This document shows positions 8,753-17,831 of a DNA stretch of 20,689 nt, piece after piece. The translations under genes and the position numbers were made by a program. The stretch's first letter is position 1; every line of letters starts with the position of its first letter. Source of the stretch: Tubiluchus corallicola. Taxonomy: Eukaryota; Priapulida; Priapulimorpha; Priapulimorphida; Tubiluchidae. The stretch lies in NCBI GenBank assembly GCA_030141605.1, contig JAQGDQ010000287.1:275501-296189 (forward strand). Direction: 5' to 3'. The notes under the pieces were generated by a model, which ran no database searches, was not told where the DNA came from, and saw only the letters and a program-made list of their open reading frames with translations.

Positions 8753-11700
8753 CTGAAACGACAAGGAAAAACTTAATGACATGAAAGTTCCATTTAAAGT
8801 CAAACTAAACCCTCACATAAGCTTTTGCAACATAAAATCCAACTCTCATTACGAATATTCAATTTACTGTATTATAAACTTACTGTAAAATTTGTTTCGT
8901 TTGATTTTTTATCACTTCTTTGTTGGCGGAAACAAACAGACAAACATCAGTAACCAAAAACACTTTCTGTACCTCTTACGTCATTCTCGTTCACTACCAC
9001 TAAATAAGCGAAACATGGTGATATTTATGGCAATACACACATTCTAAATTCACTAGAAAAAGGTAAGTTACTTATTTGTAAGTTTCTTTTGTTTGATAAT
9101 ATCTATGATTTCTTGTGTAACAATAATGATGTGTTAAAAAACTTCAATGTCAGTTTGGCATATCATCCTCAAATTAACTTCATTTCTCACAGCCCAACTG
9201 GGTGTCAAATATCTCATGCAGTTAAAAACTGAATAATTTTTCCCACAAACTCTTTCCATCCACTTTGGGAGCAGAAAAAGGTGGTATTACAGTGAGCCTA
9301 TGAGGTATGTTATATTTTGCCATAAACGAATCACAAAACAGGCAAGTGTACACAATTACAAAACAGGCAAGAGTACACAATTACAAAACAGACAAGTGTA
9401 CACAATCACAAAACAGACAAGTGTGCACAATCACAAAACAGACAAGTATACACAATCACAAAACAGACAAGTGTGCACAATCACAAAACAGACAAGTGTA
9501 CACAATCACAAAACAGACAAGTGTACACAATCACAAAACAGACAAGTGTGCACAATCACAAAACAGACAAGTGTACACAATCACAAAACAGACAAGTGTA
9601 CACAATCACAAAACAGACACGTGTACACAATCACAAAACAGAAAAGAGTACACAATCACAAAACAGACAAGTGTACACAATTACAAAACAGACAAGAGTA
9701 CACAATCACAAAACAGAAAAGGGGTACACAATCACAAAACAGACAAGTGTACACAATCACAAAACAGACAAGTGTACACAATCACAAAACAGACAAGTGT
9801 ACACAATTGCAAAACAGACACGTGTACACAATCACAAAACAGACAAGAGTACACAATCACAAAACAGAAAAGAGTACACAATCACAAAACAGACAAGTGT
9901 ACACAATCACAAAACAGACAAGTGTGCACAATCACAAAACAGACAAGTGTGCACAATCACAAAACAGACACGTGTACACAATCACAAAACAGACAAGAGT
10001 ACACAATCACAAAACAGAAAAGAGTATACAATCACAAAACAGACAAGAGTACACAATCACAAAACAGACAAGAGTACACAATCACAAAACAGACAAGATT
10101 ACACAATCACAAAACAGACAAGAGTACACAATCACAAAACAGAAAAGAGTACACAATCACAAAACAGACAAGAGTGCCCAATCACAAAACAGAAAAGAGT
10201 ACACAATCACAAAACAGACAAGAGTACACAATCACAAAACAGACAAGTGTGCACAATCACAAAACAGACAAGTGTACACAATCACAAAACAGACACGTGT
10301 ACACAATCACAAAACAGACAAGTGTACACAATCACAAAACAGACACGTGTACACAATCACAAAACAGAAAAGAGTACACAATCACAAAACAGACAAGTGT
10401 ACACAATTACAAAACAGACAAGAGTACACAATCACAAAACAGAAAAGAGTACACAATCACAAAACAGACAAGTGTACACAATCACAAAACAGACAAGTGT
10501 ACACAATCACAAAACAGACAAGTGTACACAATTACAAAACAGACACGTGTACACAATCACAAAACAGACAAGAGTACACAATCACAAAACAGACAAGAGT
10601 ACACAATCACAAAACAGAAAAGAGTACACAATCTCAAAACAGACAAGAGTACACAATCACAAAACAGACAAGAGTACACAATCACAAAACAGACAAGAGT
10701 ACACAATCACAAAACAGACAAGTGTACACAATCACAAAACAGACAAGTGTACACAATCACAAAACAGACACGTGTACACAATCACAAAACAGACAAGTGT
10801 ACACAATTACAAAACAGACACGTGTACACAATCACAAAACAGACAAGAGTACACAATCACAAAACAGACAAGAGTACACAATCACAAAACAGACAAGAGT
10901 ACACAATCTCAAAACAGAAAAGAGTACACAATCACAAAACAGACAAGAGTACACAATCACAAAACAGACAAGAGTACACAATCACAAAACAGACAAGAGT
11001 ACACAATCACAAAACAGACAAGAGTACACAATCACAAAACAGACAAGAGTACACAATCACAAAACAGACAAAAGTACACAATCACAAAACAGACAAGAGT
11101 GCACAATCACAAAACAGACAAGAGTACATAATCACAAAACAGACAAGAGTGCACAATCACAAAACAGACAAGAGTACACAATCACAAAACAGACAAGAGT
11201 ACACAGATCAGAATCCTCAATTTTCACTCAAAAGGTTGATAAATTAAAAGAAAATGATTAAACTAACCATTTGCAAAGTAATGAATTACTCAAAATTAAT
11301 CATCTTTATTAAGAACTTACATAATATGCATTCAACTATATAATAGACTGTAGGCTTACTGCTTTAACAAAGATGTATACGTAAAAAATGCAGAAAGCAT
11401 TTTCCATATAACTGTTCACTAGTATATGACTACTTAGTATAAAATAATGATATATATGCATTATTTTCTGTGCAAACGGTAAATAAAAACTCTGCATGGA
11501 TGTTCACATGATACAGCAGACAATTATTATTAATGCAAGGAAATAGCTATACATACTACATGGAGTAATATTTGACATAACACAGAACTACAGTGATAAT
11601 GCTAATGCAAGCTCTTTATGCAATAAGACAAATTTTTTAAACTTTAGTTACAAAGAGTGCTTTAATACATCTCCACTATGATAACAGGATACATTTTTTC

Positions 11701-14700
11701 ACATTTAGAGTACGAACAGATGCAAACACAACTACAGCTACAATCAGAAGTGTTTAAGTAGTATGAGTATTAATAGTAAATAAAACCGAGGAAATAAAAC
11801 AGACTCAGTTGCTTACTTGTCCTTTGCAAAAAGCTTTCACTTCCTCTTCCGTGAGTTGTGAATTTGGTTTTAGTCGCAGCCAGGCAAACAGTTCCTCTCC
11901 CATCCTTTCATCGGGAACCCCAACTATCTGCAGCACAAAAACAATTGCATAAACAAGCCGCCGATCAAACGGAATAATCGGACTGGGATAAATTCCGTTT
12001 TAAAGGTATTGATCAGTGGCAATTGGTAATCAATTTCCATTTTGTATAGAAAATGAGCTTTTATGTAACATTTTTAGAAGGAGTAAGTGTTGCTAATTTG
12101 CATAATATTACTGGTTGCTATAATTTCAGTTAGCCATGCTAAATGAATGGCTAAGTGGCGTTTAACTGACACCCGGAAAGCATTATACGAATGCAGAATA
12201 GATAAAATCGATTTATATTGTTTTCAATGCACCTGTCTGTTTATCAGACCTGCGTTATGCTTATTTTTTCTGCAGCTAATTCTTAGAGATTTTTTATTTC
12301 GTAGTTGGATAATAATGCATAAAGTATTCCGGAGGAAATGTCAGTTTAGCACTATAGACACTAGTGTAATAAAAAAGAGAAAAAAAGAGTATGATATCTA
12401 AAAAATGAATCTAGGCAAAAAAGTCCAAGGTAAAAGGTAAAAAAGTCACAGAAAAAAAGAATGCGCCCTAACCCCAACTAAAATTAATTGTGATTTTATT
12501 ACCAGTCAGTAGTTTGTCATTTTCACAGGCTGTAGTGTATTGTCCGACATTGATGAGTGACTCAATCTTGTTTTGTTAGAAACATTGTCCAACTCGTACT
12601 TTCGCATAACTCAACAAAATTTCCGGTACCTAGGTGCTCAAGTTATACATAGTTTACTGTATAAAGGTATTGCCGTTATCAGTTGTCTGCAGTATAATAA
12701 GTTACTAGTGATACTTTTAAAAAAGTTACGTGACAGAAAACAAAGTCTAAACGGCGAAGTCTAAACTAAAATCAGTTCTCAGACACTATGAACACCCTCA
12801 ATGGGGTATACTTAATCTAATCCAACATCTGTCATCACACAAAGTGTATAGACCCAGACTTACATAGGCATCTTGAATGTTGGGATGTGTGTGAAGGAAG
12901 TTTTCAATCTCATTGGGAGAGATGTTTTCTCCACCACGGATAACCATATCTTTCATCCTTCCCACGATCCTTGCAAATCCTTCCTCATCAAGAGTGGCTA
13001 CATCCCTGAATATAAAGAAACATGAAAGTCATCAGTACAAACTTTCTGTATAATTTGCAAGGATGTTTTTTACTGTTTTTCACAATATAGCAAGAACAAA
13101 AATTTGCTAAAAGCACAGTAAAAAAATAACCTAATATTCACTTCTTGCATCAGCATCAAATGCTTAGCCAGTATTATTGTGATGTTACTAGGACGTACCT
13201 AGTGTTATTGTAATGTTACTAGGACTTACCTAGTGTTATTGTAATTTCACTAGGACTTACCTAGTGTTATTATAATGTTACTAGGACTTACCTAGTGTTA
13301 TTGTAATGTTACTAGGACTTACCTAGTGTTATTGTAATGCTACTAGGACTTACCTAGTGTTATTGTAATGTTACTAGGACTTACCTAGTGTTATTGTAAT
13401 GCTACTAGGACTTACCTAGTGTTATTGTAATGTTACTAGGACTTACCTAGTGTTATTGTAATGCTACTAGGACTTACCTAGTGTTATTGTAATGTTACTA
13501 GGACTTACCTAGTGTTATTGTAATGTTACTAGGATTCATCCAGTGTTATTGTAATGTTACTAAAACATACCCAGTGTTATTATAATGCTACTAGGACTTA
13601 CCTAGTGTTATTGTAATGCTACTAGGACTTACCTAGTGTTATTGTAATGCTACTAGGACTTACCCAGCATTATTGTAATGTTACTAGGACTTTGTTACTG
13701 TAATGTTACTAGGACTTATCCAGTGCTACTGTAATGTTACTAGGACTTAACCAGTGTTACTGTAATGTTACTAGGAATTACCCATTATTACTGTAATGCT
13801 ACTATGCTAAAATGAGCTTCATTGAAGGAATTTCTAAAATCAATAGTATTATAAATGAACTCTAAACCAGCCATGTGCAAAAGGTATTAAATCTGTAAAT
13901 AGGGTTGGCTGTATTTAGTTGATCGTATGGACTTTTGCCACCCTTTCTCCAATACAATTAAGCTTTCTTTTTAACACCAAGTAGGCTAATAACAAATACT
14001 TATTAGTTTGTAAATTGTGGAAATTATTACTATGTCTATCATGCACTGTAAAACTTAAAGAAGATAAATAAACAATTTTAATCTTAATCTTACTAGGACT
14101 TATGCAGCGTTATTGTAATGCTACTAGGACTTACCTAGTATTATTGTAATGCTATTAAGACTTACCTAGTATTATTGTAATGCTACTAGGACTTACCTAG
14201 TATTATTGTAATGTTACCAGGACTTACCCAGTATGAAACCATCTATCTTCATCATAAACTTCAGCCGTCTTTTCACTGTCTCCCCAGTAACCTCGCATGA
14301 CCAGGTATCCACGTGTGCACAGTTCTCCAGGTGTGTTCACAGGGAGAATTCTGTTATCATTATCCACAATCTTTACCTGTACATAATAAGAATAAAATGA
14401 CAGTTAATAAAATGAATCTAATGTTAGCATACATCAGGAATAGCCAACCCAATAGCCAACCTCAGACATACAGTATTCTCCTAATTTCTCTATATATCAA
14501 AAAAAGTTTAAATGTTTCACCACGTATAATGTGGCTTCCAAGTAATTAGCATGCTAATTTGAACAAAAAACGAAAAACTGTTGGGTAAAAGAGATTAAAG
14601 GGTTTATATATCAAAGTCTAGTAAGCATTCTGTTTACAGTGACTTTAAGTCACACCGTGAGCAAATAACGGCGAACGGTGATATTTAAAGCTTGCTATCA

Positions 14701-17454
14701 CTAGCTGGTATAAACTTAGGTGCATTGTTATCACTTCGTGAAATGTTTAAGTTTTAAAATTACAAAGAAGATGCTGATGATGACAATCACTGTAACAACA
14801 GACAGACAGTAGTTTCAACAAACATTCTTAGTGACAGTCGACTGGTACCGCCATCTATTGTAACTTACTGTAAGAAAATAAGCTGGACCATTTTTATAGA
14901 CTACAAAATGTAATAAATTCTTTGCAACTCAATCTATTTCACTGTATTAATTTTAGATCTAATACGATAGGCTAATACTAATTCTGTACTGCAAAAATTA
15001 AAATTAATATTAAAATTTTATTAAAGAAAATTTGTTTTTATGTTAAATTCGACCTTTAAATTGGACTGTTGCTCAACCCTGACAAATTCTGTAAAATGGA
15101 CGCATGAAATAAATGGAATTATCAATACAATAGGCTAGTGTAGATGTAAACAACAATGCGCTGTATTTGTATTCATCAATTATAAAGTAAAAGCACCAGT
15201 GGTGATGTCAGCGGTAAACAAAGGGGTCCCTGTGTGCAGACCATCAATGGCAACTGGAGAGCAGACATTTCTGAAAGGCTGTAAAATTGACTGTTTCACC
15301 AACCCACCCCAACGCTTCAACAAGACTGCCTACTATCTATCTAATATTTTGCATAGTATCTCATCAATATCTGCTCTGGTTCAGTGAGTGCAAAGCCCTC
15401 AAGGCCATCGTTATAATAATCTTACTAATTTAGTATCACTATGCAGTTCAGCCACGAAATGCTCACCTAGGCCCAGTTTTCATAAACATACAAAACTTAT
15501 TGTTGCTAAATTGTTCTTTTAAGCACACAGCAGTGACTCAGCAAATGTAAGCCCTCAAGGTCATCCTGCCACTAATCAATCTAATTTAGTATCACCGTGC
15601 AGTTCAGCCATGAAATGTTCACTTAGCCCAGTTTTCATAAACATACAAGAGTCAATGTTGCTAAATTGCTCTTAATGTGTCATGACATCATGACATTTAT
15701 AGCTTTAGTGCTGTTATTGTGATCACTGATGAGGTTAGCAAATGAGCTTGGAGTGGCACATTAAGCCAGTCCTAGCAACCAGTGAAATGAGATTATACGC
15801 ACACACGATTAATGTTTGTCAACCGCTCAAATTTGTTCGACTACTTGAATGAATTGGTTGCTTTAAAGACGAATAGATGTTTATCGACTACTTAAATGAA
15901 CTGGTTGCTTTAAAGATGAATACACATTTACCTGCTTAACTGATGGCTTGTATGCTTGAATGCTAAATAAATGTTAGCTGGATTAGGTTGTTGCTTGACC
16001 ATGTCTTGCAAGACATTCTTATGGTAGACTTGTTGACAGAGTCTTCCACTTATTTTATTATTTGTATTTTATTTATTTCAGAATTTTTTTAGTTTTAATA
16101 GTAGTTAGTTTTGCAAAAATGATTTCAGTTTGGTTTAGTTTCGATATCAATTTCATATGTTTCATAAATTTCAGTTTCGGGATCACTTTCAACTTTTTCT
16201 TTTACTGGTTACATACTTGACTTACATAATCTGCCAAAACGAGTAAAACTGTCAAGACTTGTCAGTACCTGCTGATCTCCAAGAAGCAAATTCTAGTATA
16301 AAAGAAATTGCAAAACAAAAATACAAATCTTTGCCACTTTAAACTCTATCAGCAGTAGTAGTAGCAGTAGCAGCATACCTCAATGTGTGCTATTGGACGG
16401 CCGATCGTCGTGAGCCTTTTTTCTAACGAATCATGAATACTGTTATTAAAAATTAGCGGACTGTTTTCAGTTGTTCCCATGCATATCTGAAAAGGAACAA
16501 GTTAAGAAATTAAACAGAGAGTGCAAACATATCAACAAGCAGTCATACGCTGGAGAAATACAGAAGTAATATTGCAGTGTGGATGGCCAAATTAATTTTG
16601 TTACCTACATCGAATTAAACTCGTATCTCAGGCACAGCGGAAAATAATTCAATAAACATCTGAAATGTTTCAAATGAAACAGTGCAGCAGAAATATGCCC
16701 TATGCTGAAATGTGTCTAACACATCACAATGGAGTGCTTTTGAGCATTAAAGGAAAAGACAGCCGTCTGGGAAGTTACGTTTATTTCAACATTTGCGAGA
16801 AGTGTTGGAAGGATTTTGAACTGGCTTATCTTCCACTACTGACGTCATTCATCGGCTGAAGAAAAGCACCGTACTGTCAATTTTAGTCAAGGGTATAACA
16901 ATTTTTTACAAAAAATTAGGTAGCTAATGTTGAGATGTTTTTGCATGAACATTAGGTAGGCCGTACAAGTTTGATTTAGTTTAAGCAACGTACGGAAAGC
17001 CACGATGCACTTACGAAAAGTCACCAAGTGTACTAGATATGTCATAATTTTCAAGTAAATGGCGGCAACCACCATGCCTGAAAATTTCTATACAGTGGTG
17101 CTGTGCTTTATAGAGAGTTTTTATGCAAATTTCTTTGTTATATTTGTCTAAGTTTAATTGATAATAATAAAAAAAACATGCTAACTGAGTTGAGCTTTCC
17201 TTTAAAGCACAATGTAAGAGATCAGACAATAATAACAGGCAGAAGTGCATGCACAACTTCTATGACATTAAGCACTCATTGTACTTTGCATGGTACAAAA
17301 CTGGCACGCTCATGCCATTTGTTAGTACACTGTTTCTTTTGGAACGCCCTGTATAAATAGTTTGTAAGATTTAGTACCTGTAGACCTGGCATATGCATTT
17401 TCTCCATTAATGACTTGCATAATTCCACGGGAACTGGTGCTCCGGATATTAAAC
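8627..17454 (-). CDS. ACSF2: Acyl-CoA synthetase family member 2, C-terminal six exons (5' part missing)
   Basis: ACSF2 activates medium-chain fatty acids in mitochondria (fatty acid + ATP + CoA to acyl-CoA + AMP + PPi) and belongs to the AMP-forming, adenylate-forming (ANL) superfamily. Six minus-strand exons at 17378-17454, 16379-16486, 14228-14376, 12864-13005, 11817-11927 and 8627-8752 have GT-AG borders and join in phase into about 237 residues plus stop. In order they show [36 protein letters not shown] with [16 protein letters not shown], then ISHFKIPKY and [10 protein letters not shown] with the conserved catalytic Lys. This matches the C-terminal half of animal ACSF2 closely; identification is from recalled family motifs. 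The P-loop TSGTTG exon, the N-terminus and the mitochondrial targeting signal are absent from the window. No stop or frameshift interrupts the exons. The missing upstream segment relates to the plus-strand exon at 19078-19226. Confidence 0.9.
9329..11205. repeat. 25-bp minisatellite, about 75 copies, inside an ACSF2 intron
   Basis: The unit is CACAATCACAAAACAGACAA followed by GTGTA, with common variants GAGTA, GTGTG, GACACGTGTA and GAAAAGAGTA. It fills most of the 3,064-bp intron 8753-11816. Because 25 is not a multiple of three and no phase of the unit contains a stop, all three plus-strand frames stay open for about 550-650 codons. The translations are the same 25-residue pattern in different registers, rich in TITKQT and HNHKTDK. 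A one-base insertion near 9721 (GAAAAGGGGTA) shifts register without a stop. There is no promoter, domain or splice context. I read this as a non-coding satellite. Variant order partly repeats, for example around units 12-22 and 41-52. Confidence 0.95.
11206..11816. other. Unique part of the ACSF2 intron upstream of the 25-bp array
   Basis: AT-rich intronic sequence between the array and the donor of exon 11817-11927. I saw no second exon or repeat in it. Confidence 0.5.
11817..11927 (-). CDS. ACSF2: ACSF2 internal exon ([11 protein letters not shown])
   Basis: This is a 111-bp exon in phase 0 at both ends. The acceptor is CTGCAG just right of 11927, and the donor GTAAGC starts at 11816. It encodes [20 protein letters not shown] then a Glu-rich stretch ending KAFCKGQ, which corresponds to the start of the C-terminal mobile subdomain of ACSF2. 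Confidence 0.92.
11928..12863. other. ACSF2 intron, 936 bp, no other gene seen
   Basis: AT-rich intron. Plus-strand open frames at 12147-12401 and 12573-12764 have no recognisable domain and lie antisense to the gene, so I do not call them. TTAGCCAT and ATGGCTAA around 12130 form an 8-bp inverted repeat. Confidence 0.5.
12864..13005 (-). CDS. ACSF2: ACSF2 internal exon (RIVGR / RGGEN)
   Basis: This 142-bp exon has an acceptor TTCAG ending at 13006 and a donor GTAAGT at 12863-12858. Its first base completes the Gly of the TGD motif started in the preceding exon. It then encodes [34 protein letters not shown] and a His-rich helix ending IQDAY. The hinge and A8-type motif of the superfamily lies here. 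Confidence 0.93.
13169..13804. repeat. 31-bp intronic minisatellite carrying consensus splice donors on the gene strand
   Basis: The unit is TACTAGGACTTACCTAGTGT plus TATTGTAATGT on the plus strand, repeating every 31 bases. On the ACSF2 (minus) strand each good unit reads CTAGGTAAGTCC, a consensus 5' splice site AG|GTAAGT. The reverse complement of GTAAGT (ACTTAC) occurs exactly 13 times here, starting at 13224, 13255, 13286 and so on to 13503, then 13596, 13627 and 13658. Two intervening units (13534, 13565) and several at the right end are mutated or shortened. Confidence 0.93.
13805..14090 (+). mobile_element. Sequence interrupting the 31-bp array; possible retroelement insertion
   Basis: About 286 bp of non-repeat sequence separates the main array from its proximal four units. 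It ends with AAATAAACAATTTTAATCTT followed by AATCT just before the array resumes, resembling the short repeated 3' tail of some non-LTR elements. No reverse transcriptase, pol III boxes or target duplication are visible, so the transposon reading is weak. It could instead be sequence that was always between two arrays. Confidence 0.25.
14091..14230. repeat. Proximal block of the 31-bp array, overlapping the true ACSF2 splice donor
   Basis: ACTTAC (GTAAGT on the gene strand) occurs at 14129, 14160, 14191 and 14222, each exactly 31 bases apart. The one at 14222-14227 is the real donor of exon 14228-14376. The first bases of the repeat beyond the donor also match the exon end (CATACTGG in the exon, AATACTAG in the repeat), so the unit spans the exon-intron border. 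Confidence 0.92.
14228..14376 (-). CDS. ACSF2: ACSF2 internal exon (TPGELC ... WFHTG)
   Basis: This 149-bp exon follows the acceptor TGTACAG and has the donor GTAAGT at 14227-14222. It starts in phase 0 and ends two bases into the Gly of TGD. It encodes [40 protein letters not shown] and [10 protein letters not shown]. The Asp of TGD, which binds ATP ribose in this superfamily, is completed in the next exon. Confidence 0.93.
14377..15380. other. ACSF2 intron, left part, no supported feature
   Basis: AT-rich intronic DNA. Plus-strand frames at 14313-14549 (overlapping the exon antisense) and 15199-15387 carry no domain I recognise and are not called. Confidence 0.45.
15381..15674. repeat. Diverged direct duplication of about 138 bp, two copies
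   Basis: Copies at 15381-15519 and 15538-15674 share AAGCCCTCAAGG, CTAATTTAGTATCAC, GCAGTTCAGCCA, CCCAGTTTTCATAAACATAC and GTTGCTAAATTG in the same order, 157 bp apart. This is intronic, with no coding signal. Confidence 0.8.
15838..15931. repeat. 47-bp direct tandem duplication, two copies
   Basis: Copies at 15838-15884 and 15885-15931 both start CGACTACTT and share GGTTGCTTTAAAGA, with several substitutions. Intronic. Confidence 0.75.
15932..16350. other. ACSF2 intron, right part, no supported feature
   Basis: T-rich on the plus strand, with no open frame or repeat of note between the 47-bp duplication and the trinucleotide tract. Confidence 0.45.
16351..16374. repeat. Short AGC/AGT trinucleotide tract beside a splice donor
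   Basis: Eight triplets of AGC or AGT on the plus strand, ending at intron position +5 of the donor of exon 16379-16486 (GTATG on the gene strand at 16378-16374). Expansion here would not change the protein but would lengthen the donor-proximal intron. Confidence 0.8.
16379..16486 (-). CDS. ACSF2: ACSF2 internal exon (GTTENSP)
   Basis: This 108-bp exon is in phase 0 at both ends, with acceptor CTTTTCAG and donor GTATGC. It encodes [20 protein letters not shown] then [23 protein letters not shown] is the ATP-binding motif of the family (YGTTE in many members; here the preceding residue is Met, a mild departure). TIGRP matches the usual SVGRP-type motif. Confidence 0.92.
16487..17377. other. 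ACSF2 intron, 891 bp, no other gene seen
   Basis: Small frames on both strands (for example 16665-16859 plus, 17011-17256 minus) have no recognised domain. A TGACGTCA word occurs at 16840-16847, and a transposon-end-like GGAACGCCCTGTATA at 17341-17355. Neither has supporting context. Confidence 0.5.
17378..17454 (-). CDS. ACSF2: ACSF2 internal exon (LISGAPVP), most 5' minus-strand exon seen
   Basis: This 77-bp exon follows the acceptor CTGCTTAG and has donor GTACTA. It starts with two bases completing a codon, probably Gly, then encodes [20 protein letters not shown] and MPGLQ, which joins in phase to [10 protein letters not shown]. The family reads GxxAGSPxPPELxxxxxxxx at this point. The open frame through this exon extends into flanking intron on both sides, but the splice sites and homology limit the coding part. 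Confidence 0.9.
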
Positions 17455-17751
17455 CTAAGCAGATTGTATCAAAAAATGTCAGTTTGTGATGTATGAAATG
17501 GCGACTGGCCTGTATTACACATTTCAACTTTGATGCCTAGCTCTTAAACGAAATTAACCGTGCACTTGTGTAACTTCCTGTAATGTTTTCTATGACTACT
17601 AGAGAAACTGTGCACTTCACAACATCATTTTTTCAAATGAATTTTATCGACTGAAAGAGAAAAATGCCATTCCACTAAGCAGCACCCTTAGAAGCTACAT
17701 GTTTCTGGTGCTGGTCAGTCCATAGTGCTTGAACTGTAAAAATTTTAACAA
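17455..17751. other. Sequence between the last minus-strand exon and the 46-bp array
   Basis: I searched both strands by eye for the expected preceding ACSF2 segment (a YGTPTMF-type motif) and did not find it. No other feature is supported. Confidence 0.45.
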
Positions 17752-17831
17752 GATTTACGGTACAGTGAAGAACCCGGTAACGCAGCTAGATTCTCTCTTG
17801 GCTTTTTATTGCAATTGAAGGTATTTTGAAA
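17752..17831. repeat. Array-flanking segment duplicated at 18706-18771
   Basis: GATTTACGGTACAGTGAAGAA followed by a GCAGCTAGATT core, GGCTTTTTATT and a TATTTTGAA(A)GGATATGG entry into the 46-bp array appears here. It appears again in shortened form at 18706-18771, where it splits the array. Confidence 0.85.

Noticed and set aside
9300-11261. Three overlapping plus-strand open frames of 552-653 codons that look like a repeat protein
   Set aside because: They are the same 25-bp satellite read in three registers; 25 is not divisible by three and the unit lacks stops. They lie antisense in an ACSF2 intron with no domain, start context or splice support.
16840-16847. Perfect CRE word TGACGTCA
   Set aside because: One 8-base match in a 20-kb window is not surprising by chance, and it lies in an intron with no promoter context.
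17341-17355. GGAACGCCCTGTATA, resembling a mariner-type terminal inverted repeat
   Set aside because: I found no matching opposite end, no convincing TA duplication pair and no transposase.
17276-17527. 83-codon minus-strand open frame as an independent small gene
   Set aside because: Its middle is the ACSF2 exon 17378-17454; the rest is intron read-through past good splice sites.
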